From Aureliella helgolandensis (GTDB lineage: Bacteria > Planctomycetota > Planctomycetia > Pirellulales > Pirellulaceae): DNA of 64,000 nt. Shown here piece after piece: positions 28,168-34,861 of the stretch. The notes under the pieces were generated by a model. The model had not been told where the DNA came from, ran no database searches, and was given only the letters and a program-made list of their open reading frames with translations. The position numbers were made by a program, and so were the translations under genes. The stretch covers positions 2,356,001 to 2,420,000 of the forward strand of contig NZ_CP036298.1 of the NCBI RefSeq assembly GCF_007752135.1, read 5' to 3'. Within the stretch, counting starts at the first letter, position 1. Each line of letters begins with the position of its first letter.

Positions 28168-28367
28168 TGGGCCGCTGAACACAAAGACCGATGTCTGTGC
28201 GAGCTACCAGGGCCGATTAATCACCGTTCCGATTCATAGCCGCCAAGGGCGTCGGTTAATACAACCAACGCACCCTCTGAAACCAAGCTTTAGTTTCCAA
28301 GGATTGTGAATTGCTGCGCATGTACTTGCGCAGGTCTCACCGGGAAACGGCTGGGAAAGGTATTTCA

Positions 28368-28595
28368 ATGCCTGATGCCCCCTCACGTATCCATAGACGA
28401 AGACAAAATAAGAACGTCGCGCTTCGAATGACACAGGACCAGTGGTCCACTCTCGTCAACCAGCTGCCCGAAGATGTGAGCGTCAATCAACACATTCTCG
28501 AAACTCTTGGGCTATCAACTAAAGTCGATCGCTACTACGCAACTGACGCCCAGAAAAAAGCCCGTCAAACCGCTATCAAGCGGAGGGCGAAATAA
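28368..28595 (+). CDS. Small basic prophage protein of unknown function
   Basis: A 75-residue protein starting at MPDAPSRIHRRRQNK, supported by GGAAAGG about eight bases upstream. It is Arg/Lys-rich at both ends (RIHRRRQNKNVALRMT; ARQTAIKRRAK). NVALRMTQDQWSTLVNQLP resembles the short strand-helix opening of ribbon-helix-helix DNA-binding proteins, but the match is weak. Its stop overlaps the next start (TAATG), so the two are translationally coupled. It is the first gene after the tRNA, where excision or control proteins are often found. Confidence 0.65.
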   Translation: MPDAPSRIHRRRQNKNVALRMTQDQWSTLVNQLPEDVSVNQHILETLGLSTKVDRYYATDAQKKARQTAIKRRAK

Positions 28596-28945
28596 TGGGA
28601 AAGATTATCCGCTTCGTTGAAACAGCACTCTCTGATCCGGGCATGGGCCGCGTGATGCAGCTGCAGAGAGTTTGGGACCGCGTGCCCGCTTCTCAGCAAT
28701 CGAACTTAGTCCGCCAGACTACAGGGTTCGCCTCGCGATCGCTGCGAGGCATAGACCGCCTAGTGCCCGTCCCATTCTGCCAATTCGAAAGCAGCCTCAC
28801 TCGCTGGGTGAAAATCGTACCAGTCTTCGCAATGTGTTCTGACGCCGATCAAGCAGAGATCGTGGATTACGCCTATTGCGTGGCAGGCGTTGAACAGCCC
28901 GAAACGATTTTCAGCGACTACGTCTACAACGTGGGAGGCGAATAG
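28595..28945 (+). CDS. Prophage protein of unknown function
   Basis: A 116-residue soluble protein (MGKIIRFVETALSDPG...). Its start overlaps the stop of the preceding gene by one base. No recognised motif is visible. The C-terminal half is acidic and aromatic (YAYCVAGVEQPETIFSDYVYNVGGE), with several Asp/Glu/Tyr residues reminiscent of DNA-mimic-like surfaces, though that is speculation. It ends 291 bases before the recombinase gene. Confidence 0.6.
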   Translation: MGKIIRFVETALSDPGMGRVMQLQRVWDRVPASQQSNLVRQTTGFASRSLRGIDRLVPVPFCQFESSLTRWVKIVPVFAMCSDADQAEIVDYAYCVAGVEQPETIFSDYVYNVGGE

Positions 28946-29236
28946 CCATGAGAACAACGCAACTTGCGAATTGCACAGGTTACGCTACCGACAAAGGCGG
29001 GCTGGTCAAAGCCATGGTAATGGCATTTAGGATTTTTCAAACTATGCAGGCAGCTTGCCTGCGATTACTCAGAATTAGTACACCTGCAGGTACAGCAAAC
29101 AACGCAAACGGGAATCGGCACCCAATGTTTGTGAGCGATTCACGGGACGTGAATCGATCGACGGACAACATCACTGCCAATACGCGAAGGACGAAAACGG
29201 AGTCGCGCGTTGAGGCCAACCACATGAGCCGCCCCA

Positions 29237-30424
29237 ATGACTTCACCTGCGCAGATTATCGATCGCCCATTCTTACGTTTGTTCGATCCGGAAACAGAGA
29301 CGCTTCCCGATGCCGATTGGACACTGCAACGAGTGTTCGATCAATTCCGCTGGCCCGAAATGCAGAAACTCAAAAGCGCCAGCGACGGACCGCGGTTCAT
29401 GCGATTATGGGGCGAATTCGAGCAAGAACTAGCCCATGCGCAACGGTCCACCGGACCGTTGCGCATCAAAGACATCGGATCGCGGGAATTGAAAGCATTT
29501 CAATTGTGGCTTCAGGAGCTCGCACGTTACCCGTTACCCAAGGGAGCTTCCACGATCAACAAGGCGATGAAGGAAGTGGTTCGCGTCCTGGGAATTGCAG
29601 CCGACGAGGGGTTGGAGGTGCAACGCATTCGGCCACCCAAGGCGCTGCCGGTGCAGGCTCGCCCACGTTACTACTTCGACGATTCAGCAGTCAATCGTCT
29701 TTGGGCTGGTGCAGCCCAATGCGATTGGCCGCCGGCGCGGTTGAATCGGCCACGAGCAGGGAGTACGTTCGCTGGTTCGGGCGTCGCGCCGGTCGATTTT
29801 TGGCGGGCGTTGTTGGTGCTGCTTCGCACCTATGGGATGCGGGTGCAGGATCTCGCCGCGTATGGCACGGGAAAGAAGCCGCTGCTTTGGTCGGACGTGA
29901 CTCTCGAAACACAGTCACCCAACCCCGAATCTCTGGAGACCTGGCCACTGGGCTGGATCTACTACAAAGCGAGCAAGACCGCCGATTCTTCGGGACGCGA
30001 ATATTTCCTACCAATCACACCCTGCGCACGTGGTGCCATCGATCGCATGCGAGCCGGTGCATTTGCGATGCATGGTGGACGCGTTCCACGCGATGCTCAA
30101 GTGTTCCAATGCCCACGGTCGCACGGGTTGACCGAGCAGTTCAAGGCGTTGCAAAGGAGGACGGGAACAGTAACGCGATCGGGCGCTCCCTACGAGCTCG
30201 AAGACTTCCGCAAGACCGTGGCGACCTACTCCGGATTGATCGATACAGATCTACCCCATGCACTCTGCGGGTGGGGTGGTGGCGGGATCAAGAACAAGCA
30301 CTACCAGCAGCCCGAGCCGCTGTTGGTCCGCAAACTGTCGCTCTGCCCGCTGCCCGAATGTTTCGGCGAGTGGGTCGATCCAAACCACGTTGCGTCAGTA
30401 GACGCGTTTCTGCGGTCAATCTAA
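29237..30424 (+). CDS. Tyrosine recombinase (phage integrase)
   Basis: 395 residues. The C-terminal catalytic domain shows most of the family's active-site residues: Arg202 in TYGMRVQDLAAY, Lys247 in YKASKT, Arg325 in LEDFRKT, His341/Trp346 in LPHALCGWG, and the nucleophile Tyr356 in NKHYQQ. The usual HxxR is LxxR-like here (box II His replaced), which occurs in divergent members. Residues 50-140 resemble the core-binding helical domain. It would integrate the prophage, most simply into the tRNA-Arg 3' end 1.5 kb to the left. The distance is larger than usual, because two small genes and a control region lie between. Confidence 0.9.
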   Translation: MTSPAQIIDRPFLRLFDPETETLPDADWTLQRVFDQFRWPEMQKLKSASDGPRFMRLWGEFEQELAHAQRSTGPLRIKDIGSRELKAFQLWLQELARYPLPKGASTINKAMKEVVRVLGIAADEGLEVQRIRPPKALPVQARPRYYFDDSAVNRLWAGAAQCDWPPARLNRPRAGSTFAGSGVAPVDFWRALLVLLRTYGMRVQDLAAYGTGKKPLLWSDVTLETQSPNPESLETWPLGWIYYKASKTADSSGREYFLPITPCARGAIDRMRAGAFAMHGGRVPRDAQVFQCPRSHGLTEQFKALQRRTGTVTRSGAPYELEDFRKTVATYSGLIDTDLPHALCGWGGGGIKNKHYQQPEPLLVRKLSLCPLPECFGEWVDPNHVASVDAFLRSI

Positions 30425-30485
30425 CCGCCGTCGCTGTGACAGACGCTTGGCATCGCAAGCTCTTACAGCTGACCAATACCACCTA

Positions 30486-30506
30486 GCACTCTCGATCCAA
30501 GAGTGC
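30486..30506 (+). terminator. Hairpin after the integrase gene
   Basis: GCACTCT and AGAGTGC form a perfect 7-bp stem with a 7-base loop, followed by a short TTT. It lies 60 bases after the integrase stop and before csrA, consistent with a weak intrinsic terminator. Confidence 0.5.
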
Positions 30507-30650
30507 TTTCCAACTCCCAGCCGGGGGCAGGCTGCGCATTGAGTGAACGGCATTTTCATGGCTATGCCGTGGCGGGTTGAACTCCCGCCGCAGCCTCTGT
30601 TCGTATGTTTCTCAACAGTTTTTACACAACCACAAGCGAAGGAATGCGGC

Positions 30651-30878
30651 ATGTTAGTGCTCAAACGAAAACCGGGCGAATCGGTCGAAATCGAAGGGGG
30701 CGTGCGGTTGATCATCAATCGCATCTCCGGTGGCAATGTTTCGATCGGAATCGAAGCGCCAGCAGAGGTCAAGATCCTGCGTAGCGAGCTGGCTAAGCAT
30801 CCGGAGCTCGTGGCCACACCGAGTGCCCCAGTGCGTGACCATGTCACGCAGTTTGAACCGATGCGACGAGCGGCCTAG
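30651..30878 (+). CDS. csrA: CsrA-family RNA-binding regulator
   Basis: A 75-residue protein whose start is fixed by the invariant MLVLKRKPGESVEI. The body follows the CsrA pattern of five strands: VRLIINRISGGNVSIGIEAPAEVKILRSEL, with conserved Gly, the IGIEAP core and R-x-E. CsrA dimers bind GGA-containing loops in mRNA leaders and repress or stabilise translation. The C-terminal tail (ELVATPSAPVRDHVTQ) is longer than in Escherichia coli. It opens the early block of the prophage, ahead of an exonuclease and a sigma factor, so it may retune host or phage mRNA use after infection. The targets are unknown. Confidence 0.93.
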   Translation: MLVLKRKPGESVEIEGGVRLIINRISGGNVSIGIEAPAEVKILRSELAKHPELVATPSAPVRDHVTQFEPMRRAA

Positions 30879-30882
30879 TGCC

Positions 30883-31086
30883 ATGGCGTTGATCGAGGTC
30901 GAAGTAGCTTGTTACTCGCTCTTAGCCGGTGAAGATCCGGTCGAGTGCGAACGCTGCAGAAAACCGGCGAAGCATCTGTTTTGCTTGGACCGTCCGCATC
31001 CACAAATACGTTGGATGCGGGCGGCGTTCTGCGATGAGCACCGAAAAGAGTTCGAGGAATCGAGTAGCGAGGTTCGCTTTAGTTGA
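30883..31086 (+). CDS. Small zinc-cysteine protein
   Basis: 67 residues starting four bases after csrA. CERCRKPAKHLFC supplies a CxxC and a third Cys, and AFCDEH adds Cys and His, so one zinc site of C4 or C3H type is likely. The rest is acidic. Proteins like this in phages often bind DNA, RNA or a host polymerase. The gene overlaps the region before the exonuclease start, so it is part of the same transcript. Confidence 0.65.
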   Translation: MALIEVEVACYSLLAGEDPVECERCRKPAKHLFCLDRPHPQIRWMRAAFCDEHRKEFEESSSEVRFS

Positions 31087-31121
31087 TCGAGGCGATCACA
31101 CAACGCAGGGAAGGGGCTGGG

Positions 31122-31901
31122 ATGGAGATCTATGTGGATGGTTCGAACCTGATTCACAAGCTGTGGCACGTGTGCGAGAACGTCACCCAAGTAGCCAACG
31201 GAATGCAACGGCAGTTGAGCGCTATCGAACGGGAATACAAGCCCGACTTCCTGCGCGTGGCACTCGACGCACCGGGCGGGACCTGGCGGCATGAGCTAGT
31301 GCCCACCTACAAAGCCCAGCGAGGCAAGAAACCCGAGGGACTGCAGACCCTGCTGAACTCAGCCGAGCAACTGCTGGGCGATTGGTGCACCGCCAGCGTG
31401 GCTGGTCATGAAGCGGACGACATTATTGCAACCTGGTGCCATCGGGCAAACCTCAGCGGCACCCAAGCGGTAATTGTGTCCGCCGACAAGGATCTCTACC
31501 AGCTGCTGCGGAAGGACTTGCACGTGATCCTGCGGAGTTTCCGCACCAGCGTGGGCAAGGTGACGCAAGAGGATTGGTTCAACCATGACGCGTTCGCAAC
31601 ACGCTGGGCCATGGTGCCCGTCCAGTGGCCGCAGTACCGAGCCTTGGTCGGAGACAAATCGGACAACATGCCTGGAGTCAACTCGATCGGCGAACGGTAC
31701 GCCATGACTTTGATGGGCCGCTATTTGACGATCGAGGATTGCGTGACTGCGATCCGTCGCTTCGAAACGACTGGAATGCCGCAGAAGCAAGAGCGTGCCC
31801 TGCTGGCTGCGTGGGACTCCGGAGAGGTCCAACGCAATATTCGGATCCACACGCTCGTGAAAAACGTTCCACTTCCCACCCCGGAAATCGCTACTACCTA
31901 G
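31122..31901 (+). CDS. 5'-3' exonuclease / flap endonuclease
   Basis: About 259 residues; the ATG at 31122 is chosen because AAGGGG lies just upstream (a TTG at 31083 is possible). FEN/T5-exonuclease signatures are clear: IYVDGSNLIHK at the start, YKAQRGKKPEGLQ, GHEADDIIATW, VSADKDLYQLL and LVGDKSDNMPGVNSIG, the last being the helix-hairpin-helix region. The metal-binding acidic residues are all present. It would remove RNA primers or resect ends during phage replication. No DNA polymerase gene is visible in the prophage, so it likely works with the host enzyme. Confidence 0.93.
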   Translation: MEIYVDGSNLIHKLWHVCENVTQVANGMQRQLSAIEREYKPDFLRVALDAPGGTWRHELVPTYKAQRGKKPEGLQTLLNSAEQLLGDWCTASVAGHEADDIIATWCHRANLSGTQAVIVSADKDLYQLLRKDLHVILRSFRTSVGKVTQEDWFNHDAFATRWAMVPVQWPQYRALVGDKSDNMPGVNSIGERYAMTLMGRYLTIEDCVTAIRRFETTGMPQKQERALLAAWDSGEVQRNIRIHTLVKNVPLPTPEIATT

Positions 31902-31911
31902 AAGGATTGCC

Positions 31912-32214
31912 ATGGTACGCAAATATGTTCGCACCGCCCCATCCCCGGCGGAACAAGCCCAAGCACTTCGCATGGCCGATACGCCCAAGCGGTACCGATC
32001 GCGAGCGGCAAGCCTGCAGCGGCACTGCCCGTTCCCGAGCGACTACAACCGCACGGATGAACGCAGCTACGAACGCTACAGGCACCTCGCCCTGGATGCG
32101 TTGATGAAGTGGCATGGGGACAGTTTCGCCCACTGCAATGCTGTGGTGGATGAATGCATCGCGGCCCACGAACGGCTGATTGGAATGGGCAACCAATGCA
32201 CAGCGAGCAGCTAG
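31912..32214 (+). CDS. Small basic protein of unknown function
   Basis: A 100-residue soluble protein (MVRKYVRTAPSPAEQAQAL...), basic in its first half and with scattered His and Cys. It sits between the exonuclease gene (10 bases upstream) and an overlapping gene, so it belongs to the early operon. No family is recognised. Confidence 0.65.
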   Translation: MVRKYVRTAPSPAEQAQALRMADTPKRYRSRAASLQRHCPFPSDYNRTDERSYERYRHLALDALMKWHGDSFAHCNAVVDECIAAHERLIGMGNQCTASS

Positions 32215-32552
32215 CCACGGCCACGCCCAGCGATGCAGAACAGTGCAGACGGCTGTGGGCTCGCATTGAATCAGAAGGGCACTTTCGCGTGATCGGCATT
32301 CAGCAACACACCGAATACTATCGTTGGGTTGTGCAGATCGCGGTGCCCTGGTGCAGATTTGCCCGCGCCGTGGCAAGCCCAGAACAATACGTGGAGTTCG
32401 TTCAAAAGCTCCAGGATCACCTGGCAACATCTGTCGCCGCCACCAAGATCGTTGTTAATCCAGTGGATACGGTAGCCGTTGCTGCTGCAGCCCCACTCGA
32501 CGCCTCCCCCAGCTGTGACCTGGAAACCCGGCAGCTATCCCTATTTGACTGA
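32196..32552 (+). CDS. Small protein ending in a sliding-clamp-binding-like motif
   Basis: About 118 residues from MHSEQLATATPS, overlapping the previous gene by 19 bases. Residues about 20-80 form a plausible small alpha/beta domain (FRVIGIQQHTEYYRWVVQIAVPWCRFARAV). An Ala/Val-rich linker follows, and the protein ends in QLSLFD. That is close to the consensus QLxLF by which DNA polymerases and other factors bind the bacterial beta clamp. A C-terminal, linker-tethered position is what a clamp ligand would need. A clamp role is inference. Confidence 0.7.
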   Translation: MHSEQLATATPSDAEQCRRLWARIESEGHFRVIGIQQHTEYYRWVVQIAVPWCRFARAVASPEQYVEFVQKLQDHLATSVAATKIVVNPVDTVAVAAAAPLDASPSCDLETRQLSLFD

Positions 32553-32559
32553 ACGCCCG

Positions 32560-33285
32560 ATGGAACAGGAAGAGATGGACCTTTGGCAGCGGTACGCTGT
32601 CGCGCGCCGTGGCCGCTCGCCCAAGAAACTTCGAGAGTCGCTCGAGCTGCGGAATCAATTGGTTGAGCGGTACCAACATCTGGCCGAAGCTGCAGCTCGA
32701 CGTGCCGCCCGCCGGATTCCGTTCGGCGTTGAATACGAAGAGCTATTGTCGCACGCCTACCTGGGCTTGATTGATGCAGTCACGAGGTTCGATCCCGACC
32801 GAGGAATCGGGCCCAATACTTACATGCCTACGCGGATCCATTTCTCGATCACCGATTCGCTGCGCAAGTTGGACACGGTGAGCCGTACGGTCCGTGCGAA
32901 GCTTAAGAAACGCAGGGCATTGTCAGAACAGTTGGGGCATGAGCCCACGGACGACGAGGTGCAAGAACATCTAGGGTTCGTTATCCCGGCTGTACAGATC
33001 AAGTCTCTGGAGGCCGAATCGGATTCCAGCTCGAAGGGCAGGGGCAGGGGGGACACCCTGCGCGACCATGTTGCCGATCGCCATACACCGCAGCAAGTAA
33101 GCGACTGCAGCGAGCTGCTCCGTGGACTCGACAAACGCGAGCGGTTGGTCGTGATGCTGTATTTCATGCATGGCTACCGCATGAAGGAAGTCGCCGAAAC
33201 CATTGGATTGAGCGAATCGCGCGTCAGTCAAATGATGACGGCACTGCGACCGAGATTGAAGGAAAACGCTGCGCGAGCGGCATAG
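32560..33285 (+). CDS. FliA/WhiG-like sigma-70 family factor
   Basis: About 241 residues from MEQEEMDLWQRY (ATG 33-base-in alternatives exist at 32575). Region 2 is clear: RIPFGVEYEELLSHAYLGLIDAVTRFDPDRG, with the DP-R-G core, then NTYMPTRIHFSITDSLRKLDTVSRTVR. Region 3 is RALSEQLGHEPTDDEVQEHLG. Region 4 has LDKRERLVVMLYFMHGYRMKEVAETIGLSESRVSQMMTALRPRL, a helix-turn-helix that reads -35. This is the FliA/SigB/WhiG shape. It lies in the early block and would logically switch on late genes, alone or alongside csrA. No dedicated anti-sigma gene is seen. Confidence 0.92.
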   Translation: MEQEEMDLWQRYAVARRGRSPKKLRESLELRNQLVERYQHLAEAAARRAARRIPFGVEYEELLSHAYLGLIDAVTRFDPDRGIGPNTYMPTRIHFSITDSLRKLDTVSRTVRAKLKKRRALSEQLGHEPTDDEVQEHLGFVIPAVQIKSLEAESDSSSKGRGRGDTLRDHVADRHTPQQVSDCSELLRGLDKRERLVVMLYFMHGYRMKEVAETIGLSESRVSQMMTALRPRLKENAARAA

Positions 33286-33311
33286 GTTGAAACTCAACGG
33301 CATGGAAGACA

Positions 33312-34325
33312 ATGACACGAAACGAGAGAGGTAGGCAGGAACGCCCGCTAATCGATCTGGCCGAAGGTCGCGATCAAGACCTCCGGAGTGATCTATACCT
33401 AGCATTTAAACGCTGTGCGGGCTGGCGAAAGCCCAATAGCACCAATCTGCATGTGCGGGAGCTGCTGTTCTGGATCATGGCCCTGGACAGGGCAGGGCAA
33501 GGAGTGCAGAAGAGCTACGACGAGATCGCGGATCGCCTGGAGCTGGCCAGCGGGCGCTCGGCACGTCGTGTGATTGACCGAGCAGCTAAAGAGTTTCGAT
33601 TGCTAGTGGTTACCGAATCACGGTATGAGCGAGGAGGACAGAACCCCAATCGATATTCGATCAACTGGCTGCGAGTGCGAGCACTTCGCGATGGTGTTGA
33701 GGATGGAAATCCATGGGCCGAGCAACGGACCGCTCAACAGCATCGCGAAGTTCCCGCCCCCCAGGAACCGGGTGACCGCAGAGGGCACCCGGGTGACCGT
33801 AGCGGACATGCGGGTGACCCCAGCGGTCACCCCTATAAGGAACATTCCAGAACCATTACCAGAAGTATTAATACACACCCACACTCTCCCCTAGCGCCAA
33901 CTTCAACGGACGACTCCACGAGCGTTCGTCGGCCTCCACTCACGGAGGGGGAGGTGGTGAGTGTTTTTTTGAACCTTGGAGTTTTGAGGGCAGCGACACT
34001 CGTTGCCCAAGCTCTGGGGCGGGGCTGCGACACTCGCAGCCTGAAGGCCATTGCCCGTTGGTACGAACGCTCACAGCGTCGGCACCCAACGCGATGGCGA
34101 AAGCCGTCTAGCGTGCTCATGATTCGGCTCACAGCCGCATGGCCCACGGTACCGGCTTGGAAGTGCTGGACACCTGGCGAACCGCCTCGTCGACACTCGG
34201 CGATCGATCGCGACGACTTCCAGCAACGAAAAGTGCGTGCCAGGCAGGACGCGTTGTCCGGCCCGTCAATGTCCGAATTGCTTGCCATTGGCAGACAAAA
34301 ACAACAGGAGAATCCCGACGAATGA
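33312..34325 (+). CDS. Lambda-O-like replication initiator with winged-helix domain
   Basis: 337 residues. Residues about 45-115 resemble a replication-protein winged helix (VRELLFWIMALDRAGQGVQKSYDEIADRLELASGRSARRVIDRAAKE...). A hydrophilic linker (about 130-200) contains three in-frame seven-residue repeats of GD-x-x-GH type, encoded by the iterons described separately. The C-terminal part (about 205-290) has helical segments with Trp, where initiators recruit a helicase loader or helicase. A gene for a wHTH initiator with repeated sites in its middle matches the lambda O arrangement. Direct evidence for initiator function is only this layout. Confidence 0.65.
   Translation: MTRNERGRQERPLIDLAEGRDQDLRSDLYLAFKRCAGWRKPNSTNLHVRELLFWIMALDRAGQGVQKSYDEIADRLELASGRSARRVIDRAAKEFRLLVVTESRYERGGQNPNRYSINWLRVRALRDGVEDGNPWAEQRTAQQHREVPAPQEPGDRRGHPGDRSGHAGDPSGHPYKEHSRTITRSINTHPHSPLAPTSTDDSTSVRRPPLTEGEVVSVFLNLGVLRAATLVAQALGRGCDTRSLKAIARWYERSQRRHPTRWRKPSSVLMIRLTAAWPTVPAWKCWTPGEPPRRHSAIDRDDFQQRKVRARQDALSGPSMSELLAIGRQKQQENPDE
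33769..33885 (+). other. Candidate replication origin: three 21-bp iterons plus A+T-rich tract inside the initiator gene
   Basis: Units start at 33769, 33790 and 33811, each opening CGGGTGACC. Unit 3 is a perfect dyad GGTGACC-CCAGC-GGTCACC; unit 1 is GGTGACC-GCAGA-GGGCACC; unit 2 is decayed on the right half. The period of exactly 21 bases (two helical turns) places sites on one DNA face. Directly downstream, 33834-33880 is about two-thirds A+T, with TATAA and ATTAAT. The layout copies the lambda origin, where iterons in the O gene precede a melting region. Confidence 0.65.
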
Positions 34326-34735
34326 CAGCGGTGCAAGAAACGGCCAATTCCGATGCTGGCAAATGTTTTTGGCGACTGCAGACGGCGGTGATGGTGCGGG
34401 GATCAGCGGAATGGCTGACAACAGCCGAGCTGCTCAAACTGGCGGAATCATGCGAGGCGACGGCCCATGAGCAACGCACGCACGATTGGAATCGGCACTT
34501 TGCAATTCCCATGATTCGCGAGCTGGGGATCCAGCTCGCCAAAGCACGCCGTGATGAAATGCACGGAGCCCACTCGCGCATCGCCACAGTCACGCGAGCG
34601 CTACGCAAGCTGCAACGTAAAGCGCGTGCTAAAAGGGCACCCAGCTTCCGCACGCAAATCGCAGCCCTCGAAAGAGAGCTCGACGAGCTGCTCGACAACT
34701 GCGGACAAGCTACGATGTTTGACGAATTGGACTAG
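34322..34735 (+). CDS. Small helical protein following the initiator
   Basis: 137 residues; the ATG overlaps the initiator stop (ATGA), so translation is coupled. The body is helical and Arg/Lys-rich (KLQRKARAKRAPSFRTQIAALERELDELLDN), with a likely coiled coil near the C terminus. It ends in QATMFDELD, which loosely resembles a clamp-binding QxxMF motif. It could be a helicase loader or a replication accessory factor by position, but I see no ATPase motif, and the family is not recognised. Confidence 0.65.
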   Translation: MTAVQETANSDAGKCFWRLQTAVMVRGSAEWLTTAELLKLAESCEATAHEQRTHDWNRHFAIPMIRELGIQLAKARRDEMHGAHSRIATVTRALRKLQRKARAKRAPSFRTQIAALERELDELLDNCGQATMFDELD

Positions 34736-34861
34736 GACGTGTACCTCGGAAGTTTGCTGCTGCAAACTGCAAAGGGAACTAAAGATGACATCCAGAGTTG
34801 CGTAGATTCCAATACCGCCCTGCCGTTCAAGCCGGTGCACTCAAGTGTCGTCTCGACTTCT

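Noticed and set aside
28948-30486. A 512-codon open frame that runs through the integrase gene in another frame
   Set aside because: The integrase frame has the catalytic residues; this frame is Arg/Ser/Thr-rich with no motif beyond its start. A short real gene at its beginning (28948-29236) cannot be excluded, but I cannot support it.
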